Of a stretch of 64,000 nt of DNA, positions 56,961 through 64,000 are shown one piece after another. The stretch lies in the NCBI GenBank assembly GCA_014218235.1, contig CM024753.1, forward strand, positions 191,432,348-191,496,347, written 5' to 3'. The stretch is from Colocasia esculenta (Eukaryota > Streptophyta > Magnoliopsida > Alismatales > Araceae). A program made the position numbers and the translations under genes. A model generated the notes under the pieces. That model was not told the DNA's origin. It searched no databases and saw nothing but the letters and a program-made list of their open reading frames with translations. Position 1 is the stretch's first letter. Each line of letters opens with the position of its first letter.

Positions 56961-57996
56961 AGTTCTGCTAGAACAAGCACACTTAGAGAATAGATCCTCT
57001 AGCACGATCTATCTCAGTACAATAGAAATGTTAGAGATAAATAGAATTGGGAGATCTGTGTAGAACACATACACAGATTCCCTAGAGAAATTGACACTCT
57101 AACCAAGTACAGACTCGGCTGGATCTCCTTCTGGACCAGCACTGCTGCAATCACGAGCTCCTCCTCTTCTTCTCCTTCTTCTTCTCCTTCTTCTTCTCCT
57201 CCTTCTTCCCTTGGCGGCGCTGCTCTGCTCCTCTGGATGCAGATCCCTTTTTCCTGCTCCTCTTCCCTTCTTCTAGAATGCTCTTAGCTCTTGTCTTGCA
57301 TGGGATTGATTGGAGTACCAAAAGCATGGTTATTTATAGCCCCATATGTCCATAATGAGCCTTAGGGTACGTGGGTACAAAAACCTAGGCAGATTCCCTT
57401 GAACCCTAAGCAGCCACGTGTCCAGATAAATTCACATTTTTTAGTTTCAGCCGGAGTGTGTCGACACCACCAGGGAGTGTGTCGACACACTGTCCCATTT
57501 GCGCAAAAAGATCTTCTGGGAGATGGGTCTAGTGTCGACACTGCCACTGGCTGTGTCGACACATTGTCCCAATCAGGCAGCTGGGTCTTCTGGAGACTGG
57601 GTCTAGTGTCGACACTACCAGGGACTGTGTCGACACACTGGACCCTGTCTTCATGAAATTGCTTCATGGAATGATACCCAGTGTCGACACCATCAATGGG
57701 TGTGTCGATACTACCATGATAAGAATTGTATGTCCCTGAGAATTTAACACATAAACCATTAGTACAAGATATTATCATTAAAATATTAGATGTAAAGTAT
57801 TTGAAACATACTTTTTGAGCATTGTTATTACATAAATGATGTATGTAACATGTTCAACCCATTAAGTACAAAATCACACAAGTCATCATCAAAATCACAA
57901 TATGTCATCATCAAAATCAAAGTATGAGTGATGTTCATTGGTCATCATTAGAATACAACTTTAGGAAATTCCAAACACACTCAACCCAACATATTT

Positions 57997-58168
57997 AACT
58001 ACCTCTAGGCCAGATATTCAATTTAGTGTCTGCATGTGTGCAAGATTTCAAGCAAATCCTAAAGATAGTCACATGTCTGCGGTTAAAAGAATATTCAAAT
58101 ATCTTCTTTCTTCATCTGATTTGGGTCTTTGGTATTCTTCTGGATGTAAATTGGACTAGATTGCATAT
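57997..58168 (+). pseudogene. pol: pol of element C, remaining RT/RNase H piece, truncated
   Basis: Continues from 48228: SRPDIQFSVCMCARFQANPK, then RIFKYLLSSSDLGLWY and KLD, a stop (TAG), and IAY. Element D's copy continues SDADYTGCK, whereas here satellite starts after GCATAT at 58168. The C-terminal RNase H residues are therefore missing. Confidence 0.9.
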
Positions 58169-58771
58169 CGGATTCATGGTTTGGGTTCGGCACTCAAACC
58201 ACTAATCTTAAAAAAAACTCAAGTGTAAAGGGTTAAAACATGCAAGTGGGGGTCTAAATTCTAAAATAGGGATCCGATTAGTATGTCATTCACTCTGACA
58301 TGACTGGGTGGGTAAGAGCGACGTATGGGAATTTACGAAATCTTGATTGGATTCCAGGTTTGAGTTCGACGCTCAAACCACTAATCTTAAAGAAACTCAT
58401 GTGTAAAAGGTTAGAACATGCAAGTCGGGGGGCTCAAAATATGAAATAGGGATGGAATCGATGTGTTGTTCACTTCGACACGACTGGGTGGGTGAGAGCG
58501 ACGTGTGGGAACTAACGGAATCCTGATCGGATTACTGATTTGTGTTCAGCCCTCAAACCCCTAATCTAAAAAAAAATCCAAGTGTAAAGGGTTAGAATAT
58601 GCAAGTCGGAGGTCCAAAATCTAAAATAGGGATCTAATCGATGTGTCGTTCTCTTTGACACGATCGGGTGGGTGAGAACGACGTGTGGGAACTAACGAAA
58701 TCCTAATCAGATTTCCGGTCTGGGTTCGACGCTCAAACCACTAATCTAAAAAAAACACAAGTGTGAAAGGT
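58169..58771 (+). repeat. ~179-bp satellite array, right block
   Basis: About 3.3 monomers in the same orientation as the left block (TTAGAAC-equivalents at 58233, 58411, 58592). It starts in mid-monomer at the break in C and stops in mid-monomer near 58771. Confidence 0.93.
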
Positions 58772-58859
58772 CAAAAGTATTCTCTAAATGCACTTAGTGA
58801 ATATTCACATATTCTTAATTTAAATTTAAAAAATAATTTAATTCTGTTATCTTTATTTA

Positions 58860-59576
58860 TGTTTCTAATATTTATTTTATAATATAAGATCCTCCAGCAC
58901 ATGGCGATCATGAGGCAGGGAGAGAGGACGATCCAGAAAATCTCTCTTGATTTTTAATTTGTTATTATTGTGGATGTTCCTATAATATTCGTTGTGACTC
59001 ATGATTTTATGTTATTTGTTATTTATTGTGGATGTTCTTATGAATATTATTTTTTAGCAGGTTTTGAATTTATCTTTGTTATTTATTTGTATTTTAAAAA
59101 AAATAAAAAGAAAATTTCTGACAGATTTTTCGACAGTAGTTTTTCGTCGAAAAAATGTCGGTACACCTCACTTTCGACGGTGTTGTCGTTCGGCAAAACC
59201 GTCAGAATTTTCTACGGATTTCTGACGCATACTTTCCGTCAGAAGTTTTCCACTTCTGACGCTTTTGTCCGTCGGCCAAAGTGTCGGAAGTTCCAACGGA
59301 ATCGCTGATCGACCAGTCCGTCGAAATTTTTCGATGACGTTTGTTCATCGGTAAAACTGTCGGAAGATTTATTTTTTGATAGATATTTCCGACGGTTTAT
59401 TTAGTTAGAAGTGCCGACAGATTTATTGTCCGTCAAAAATTTCTGACGCATTTTTTCGACGGATTGTTTCCTACAGGTTGTTGCTGGAAAGTAGTCGGAA
59501 AGGTTCTTTTCCGATTGATTTTCGACGGAATTCTGACGAAACGTTGCCGTCAGAAATCCCAATTTTTCTTGTAGTG
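58860..59576. mobile_element. CACTA transposon 3' terminal fragment
   Basis: Ends TTTTTCTTGTAGTG (59563-59576), the inverse of a CACTACAAGAAAAA terminus. The last ~470 bp (59110-59576) are packed with CCGTCAGAA / TTCCGACGG-type subterminal repeats in both orientations. A possible last exon (AG at ~58890, reading DPPAHGDHEAGREDDPENLS then stop) lies upstream. The other end is not seen, and the left limit is uncertain. Confidence 0.7.
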
Positions 59577-60479
59577 GAAGTTGCTTCTTGCCCAACCTTC
59601 CTCTTGCATTTCCTAGCCTCCAAAAACTCCAAGCACGACCTCTGCAACCCTAGGGGTCGTCCCATGGGAGAGAGGGGGATTATTTAAACGGGAGATGGGT
59701 TTTTAGTTGCCTAATTAAATTATGAAACTATTAGGCATAAATTTCGGTATATCCTTCCTTAAATTGAGGATTTCTCTCCCCAATTCATGATGAGAGTCAT
59801 ATGGAAACTTACCTTAGGTGGTAACCACGAATTTGTGTTTGTTTTGAAGTCCAATAGATGTCTATTGGTTGAGAATTTACCCTTCCATGGTCATTTAGAG
59901 AGAAATTCTGAATTTCGAATTATTTTCCTAGCATGAATTTATTTATGGCCCAAGAATCATCTCTTGGCCCAATTTTCTTGATGTATGGTGAAATAATGAT
60001 GGTGAGAGTCCATCATAATTTTTATAACATTTTTGGAATTATTTCTATACGTGTGATAATAGGTTTCCGACTTATTTCTTAATTATGATAATAGATCGCA
60101 ACAATTCTTAAACTTGGACCAAACGATTTTTCTTAACCCAAATTTCTTAGTGGTCATTATAGGATATTATTTTAAGTCCAACTATGATTTTTATTTAATT
60201 TTCTGGCTCATCTATGTACATGCGATAATGATTATCTGACTTATTTCCTAATTACGATAATAAGTCACAAAACACCTTCAACTCGGACAATTGGATTTTT
60301 CTTTGCACGAATTTCATCATGGGTTATTTGGGAGTATTATTTAGAGTTGAACTATGATTTTTACAAAAATGTTCGATGTGTTTACTTACATATGATATTG
60401 GTATGTATGTTTTTACTATTTTAAAAATATTAAATTATTATTTTTACTTTTTAAATTAATGAAATTTTAGGGTGCTGAA
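59577..60479. other. AT-rich interval, nothing recognised
   Basis: No coding frame with a known motif. Repeated phrases such as ATGATAATAGRT..., TTATTTCYTAATTA and TTTTTATTTAATTTT at 60040-60440 suggest a decayed duplicated noncoding sequence, such as an old transposon. Confidence 0.4.
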
Positions 60480-60894
60480 AGGTAGAAGCAACAAAGCATT
60501 TCTGGGAAGGCTAAGGAGGAGCAATTTAGATTCAAGGCTGCTAACAGATTCATATTTGAAGCAGAGTCTCGCAAGTTAGAGAAGAACTCTTTTGAATCTC
60601 CTCAAGGGCTTCGAATTCAAGCTCCCAGCAGATTGCCCTAGACTAAGAACATCCAATCCATTCTCCTATATCTTATTTCTATTGGATTGTTCATTTATAT
60701 TTGATTTGAACGTGTGTGGTGTGATTTGTACAAGGGTTCTGTACAGATCTCAGTGTGTGTGTGATTGTATGGATCAGATCGAAGCTAGTGGATCTAATCT
60801 CGTGTGAACTTCCTCTAACGTGTGTGTGTCTGAGCCTTAGTGCTTGTGTGTGTCTAAGCCTTAGTGCTTGTGTGTGTCTAAGCCTTAGTGCTTG
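60480..60894 (+). repeat. Relic of a Sirevirus LTR (transcribed part)
   Basis: GATCGAAGCTAGTGGATCTAAT and the leader context parallel element C near 32220-32250. It ends in three ~24-bp tandem repeats of TGTGTCTAAGCCTTAGTGCT (60818-60894) whose AAGC/GCTT arms surround a six-base loop, as in the mini-hairpin arrays. It is cut at 60895 by a CACTA terminus. Confidence 0.6.
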
Positions 60895-61320
60895 CACTAC
60901 AAGAAATTGTAGATTTAGCAACCAAAATTGAGATTGAAATTTCGATCACTAATCAGTCATAGTTCTGTGATCGATTAGTGATTGAATATATTCAGTCTCT
61001 AAATAAATAATATAGTGATTGAATAGTAATCAGTCACTAATCAGCCAAAAATTTGTGACCGATTAATGACTAAAAAAATCAGTCAGATTTTTTTGCTATC
61101 CCGACAAGTGAGAAAACATTTTGTGAACGACTAAATTCGATCACTAATCAGTCACAGATTTGTGACCGATTAGTGACTGAGTAGAATTCGGCCGTAGATT
61201 TTTATGGTTTGCCGGCAAAGTAATAAAATTTTGTGACTAACTAACTTCAGTCACTAATTAGTCGGTTGCTAAAGCTACAGAATTTTTTGACTGAATAGCA
61301 ACTGAAATTTTTCAGTCACT
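60895..61320. mobile_element. CACTA transposon 5' terminal region, second family
   Basis: Starts CACTACAAGAAATTG. Subterminal repeats are dyads built on CACTAATCAGTCACA and TGTGACCGATTAGTG, repeated at least five times to 61320. No matching end is found before 64000, so the element is truncated or runs past the window. Confidence 0.7.
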
Positions 61321-61344
61321 ACTCTTTCTTTCTTTTACCCCCTA

Positions 61345-61390
61345 CCCCTTCTTCTTGTTCTTCTTCTTCTTCTTCTTCTTCTTCTTCTTC

Positions 61391-61454
<64 letters not shown>
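61345..61454. repeat. (CTT)n and (TC)n microsatellites
   Basis: CTT repeats 61350-61394 then TC repeats 61398-61454. The Arg/Glu-rich minus frame across them is a repeat artefact. Confidence 0.9.
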
Positions 61455-61457
<3 letters not shown>

Positions 61458-61619
61458 CCGCCGTAGGAGACAACCGCCATTGCCTTCATTGTTGCCACCG
61501 TCGGACCCCGCCGCCGCCATTTTTGCCGTCATGATCTCTGACAGCCAAAGGTACTTATCCTCTATCTCTCTCTCTCTCTATGGATTTGATGCATGGTGGG
61601 TTGGGCGGGCAACAGTTGT
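61455..61619 (+). other. GC-rich stretch, possible untranslated first exon of the CACTA element
   Basis: CGCCGCCATTTTTGCCGTC-type sequence ending in AAAG/GTACTT, a plausible splice donor near 61550. No product can be assigned. Confidence 0.3.
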
Positions 61620-61641
61620 GGGGGGGGGGGGGGGGGGGGGG
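61620..61641. repeat. Poly-G run of 22
   Basis: Uninterrupted G run in a G-rich region (61590-61750) with several GGG tracts, a possible G-quadruplex and a likely length-error site in an assembly. Confidence 0.85.
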
Positions 61642-61750
61642 CTGTGGGTGTGGGGTTGTTTGATGGCAGGGTTGGGGGGGCTAGGGTTGGGTGGGCAGTA
61701 GTGGGGGTGGTGGTAGTGGGGGCTGGCTGCGGGGGGTGGTTGCAGGGGGG

Positions 61751-63076
61751 TTGATCATTCAACCATGAAATGGAACTGTGAAAAACCATTATGGTACTAA
61801 AAGTGGCTAATTAAAATATATTTATATTAATAATAAACAAATAACAAATAAGTAAACTAATATAATAAACAAACTAATAGTAGCAAAGATAAAAAAAAAT
61901 GAAGAAGAAATAATAATAAGGGTGTCTAAAATGAAAAAATGTGTCTAATAATAATTATAATACATATAAAACAATATACACTAAGTGACTTCTTTAAATC
62001 GAATCTTTGCCTTCACCCCTTACCCTCCCTTATCCCTTACACCAGCATAGGAAGGCAACTATCTTGACTATATGCCACCATCTATCGAACTCCATCCTCT
62101 TGTAATCAATTCAAATAAAGTTCCAAGACTACATACTAATGATGGCCAACCAAAAGGACTACATAAATGAACATAATTAAAAGAAGGGCGGGGAGATGTT
62201 AAATCAAGAAGCAAATGATTTTTAAAATTGAAATGATGAAAATGAATAAACAAAGAAAATAATAACAATAACAAGATAAGTATTGATAAAAAATGGGAAT
62301 GACAAAATGATTTCAAATTAAGAGAAATTAAACATGCTCAACCAACAAGGTTGAACCTCATTTACAAGTCAAAGTTGAATCCAAGAAAGTCAATGAAGAA
62401 AATAACCAAGATGATTCACTTGCTTAATAAGCTATTTACCACCTAGTGTTAGTGCACAAGTCTCGTACCCGCCAAGAGGTCATGTTTCAAGTCCGTCAAC
62501 ATCAGAATTTTGTTGTCATGTTTCAAGGTTGAGAAAGTATGAAAAGAGATGAAAAAAGAAAGGGAAAAAGAAAAATGGATGAGAAAGAAAAAATAATGCA
62601 TACCCATGCATTATGTGGACATGAGAAGGCAAACCACAAAATAATTATATGTCTATTTTGTGTACAATAAAAGAATGCCCCAATCAAACACAAGATGCAA
62701 GTTTATAGGTAGATCCTAATAAATTTAGTTTTATAATGTATCAATTTGTAGTTTGCATATGTGCCTTAATTTAGTGTTATTTAGGTTAGAGTTCTTTATT
62801 TAGATGTTCTTTAAAATTGATGTTCTTTAAATTAAGTTATGCATAGATGTTCTGATAAACGTATGCATATGAATAAAGTTTGAAGTTGCTTATTTGAATA
62901 ATTTTTAAATTACATGTCGCTTAATTCATTTTATGCATGCAAATCAATGAGATATTTTTTTAATTTGATGTTATTTAAGTATTTAGAGTGTTCGATGGGA
63001 GTTGAGGTGCGTGGGTGTTATCTAACACTACACACACCTTAGGAGAGCGTGTTAAGTCTGTGTCAATGAACCTTTC
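61751..63076. other. AT-rich interval with no recognised gene
   Basis: Mostly A-rich low-complexity DNA. At about 62450-62515, CTAGTGTTAGTGCACAAG and TGTTTCAAGTCC resemble A-box and B-box spacing of a tRNA-derived SINE or a tRNA pseudogene, too diverged to call. Confidence 0.35.
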
Positions 63077-63156
63077 CATTCAAGACTTTGGAATGAATGT
63101 GCACATTCCCATTTTGAATGATGAGAATGTGTATATCTAATTCAAAGTCTTGAATT
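63077..63156. repeat. Imperfect 32-bp foldback
   Basis: Arms 63077-63108 and 63125-63156 pair over 32 positions with 25 Watson-Crick matches and four G-U; loop of 16. The outer core is TTCAAGACTTTG. Could be a small MITE-like or miRNA-like foldback. Confidence 0.55.
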
Positions 63157-63365
63157 ATCCCGTTTTGGACAGTCTGTTGCGACGCTCCCAGCGGTGGAGA
63201 GGACATCAGAGCCCTCATCTGGGAAGAGCTATCTCAGTAGCTACTGCTGCACTTTGGCTCCATGGTCTAGCAACTGATGGCTACCCTTCGAGGGTTGGGC
63301 CCATCACAGTAGGCCCCTCAGGTCAGTATTTAAATTGTTATTACTTTTTGGTACTGTTGTAGTAA
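63157..63365 (+). other. Unassigned stretch with a possible exon
   Basis: A 70-codon frame (63150-63362) and a CAG/GTCAGT donor-like site near 63322. No recognised domain. Confidence 0.25.
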
Positions 63366-64000
63366 TGTAGTCGGCCGAAGCCGAGTTGCTCCCAAGGGGC
63401 GTAGGTGCGAGGAGAAATATGCAGCCGAACTCCCACCTGCAAGACCACCGAGTGACCTCGGTGGGAAGAGACTCCGACACTCAAGTCAGTTCAGGAACTC
63501 GGAGTAGAAAGGTTTTTGGGCTACAAGTTGCATACCTTAGGCGTGGAGGAGATCTCTCCCTTTTATAGAGGTTCCACATGTAGGATTATGGTAAGTGGGT
63601 CGAAGACGTGGTCCAGAGATTACCCGAGATTCTTGTTGACTGGAGTAGTAGGCGACATTTGTAGCTAGGTAGGTTCCGTATACTCCGGACCGGTGATCGC
63701 GCATAGTATACAGTTGTGAACCGTGGGGGTCTTGCCGTTAATGGACCATCCCATTATCAGCATGATGGAGCAGTTAATGGACGTGGTCCGTTATCTCCGG
63801 GCCCTTCTGCCAACCAACCTTACCGCAAAGGTAATTGGAGTTCGGATTAGGAAAGCCCGAGGCGGTGCGTCCCTGCTGAGGACTAAGGCAGGACTCGGCC
63901 CGTTTGGGAGCTCGGCTCGTCAGGGGACTCAGCTTCATGTGTCGTCGCTGGACAGTCCGGGGGTACCTCGGCGAACGACGCTCTCCGGGCCGAACTCCTG
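63366..64000 (+). repeat. Possible LTR fragment at right edge
   Basis: GC content rises abruptly. The stretch begins TGTAGTCGGCCGAAGCCG, is rich in CTCGG/CCGAG, and has a TATA-like TTTTATAGAGG near 63558. This fits the start of a gypsy LTR, but no second copy is in the window. Confidence 0.35.

Larger units (their letters stand above)
48229..57991 (-). mobile_element. Element D: near-complete Sirevirus of the same family as C
   Basis: TSD tattt at 48224-48228 and 57992-57996. On minus: 5' LTR 56511-57991, PBS 56497-56508, gag from 56390, pol to 51135, 3' noncoding region with one structured hairpin, PPTs, 3' LTR 48229-49699. The 3' LTR terminus is TTTTGGGG instead of TGTTGGGG on plus. It interrupts the RT of C. 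Short indels and stops inactivate it. No envelope-like ORF. Confidence 0.95.
56511..57991 (-). repeat. 5' LTR of element D
   Basis: 1481 bp. Conserved hairpin 56683-56722, mini-hairpin array 56733-56960, CTT-rich tract ~57160-57200, TATA (minus) 57331-57338, GTCGAC palindromes 57455-57720, short repeats near the outer end. Confidence 0.94.
25359..58168 (+). mobile_element. Element C: Sirevirus (Ty1/copia), multiply interrupted, 3' end deleted
   Basis: Begins TGTTGGGTTG inside the satellite. Parts in order: 5' LTR (25359-32741, with a LINE in it), PBS, gag (three pieces split by element B and solo LTR S2), pol (split by element D), then a break at 58168 in the RNase H region, where satellite resumes. 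The 3' part of pol, the 3' noncoding region and the 3' LTR are absent. With insertions removed, gag-pol is collinear with element D, a member of the same family on the other strand. Confidence 0.93.

Noticed and set aside
48229..57991. D as an inverted duplicate of C by local rearrangement
   Set aside because: Clean LTR ends, a 5-bp TSD and complete LTR pair show transposition.
61335..61532. Arg/Glu-rich small protein on minus
   Set aside because: Read from (TC)n and (CTT)n microsatellites.

Overview
This window is plant nuclear DNA, probably from a eudicot, in heterochromatin. I find no cellular gene in it. It consists of nested retrotransposons, a ~179-bp satellite and DNA-transposon ends. 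The plant assignment rests on Sirevirus-type Ty1/copia elements (one with an envelope-like ORF), a Ty3/gypsy element ending in a chromodomain-like segment, a plant L1-type LINE with a DUF4283/CCHC ORF1 and RNase H, and CACTA termini. The ~179-bp tandem satellite suggests a pericentromeric or similar satellite block.

Layout. 1-23531: Sirevirus element A (+), its 5' LTR cut by the window edge and holding a solo LTR (S1, 489-1839). Degenerate gag and pol follow, then an envelope-like ORF split by a 9.8-kb gypsy element on the minus strand (9034-18850, TSD tagtc). 23532-25358: about ten satellite monomers. 25359-58168: Sirevirus element C (+), inserted in the satellite and itself containing four insertions: a LINE in its 5' LTR (25461-31369, 15-bp TSD); a gag-only element B (33796-42294, TSD gtaag); a solo LTR S2 on the minus strand (42467-44673, TSD gatat); and a near-complete element D of C's own family on the minus strand (48229-57991, TSD tattt). 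C lost its 3' end and is fused to satellite at 58168/58169. 58169-58771: more satellite. 58860-59576: 3' end of a CACTA element. 60480-60894: relic of a Sirevirus LTR. 60895 onward: 5' end of a second, unrelated CACTA. The last 2.5 kb is mostly unrecognised, with a foldback and a possible LTR at the right edge.

All coding regions are broken. Many stops I could compare with a relative are C-to-T or G-to-A changes (CAG to TAG, TGG to TAG, CAA to TAA), as expected from deaminated 5-methylcytosine. The gypsy gag-pol stays in one frame over 1.6 thousand codons and is broken only by such stops.

The most interesting signals are noncoding RNA-like structures. (1) A ~100-170 nt hairpin domain occurs four times in element B and once in D. 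Its arms differ between copies but stay complementary. (2) Every Sirevirus LTR here carries one conserved hairpin with an AYGUA/GAA internal loop between covarying stems, resembling a G-bulged (sarcin-ricin-like) loop. (3) Tandem arrays of mini-hairpins fill the transcribed part of the LTRs. (4) Each LTR family carries its own repeat cluster in U3, several built on the palindrome GTCGAC. Element B has a Gag-like ORF but no pol, so it would depend on a partner such as C or D.
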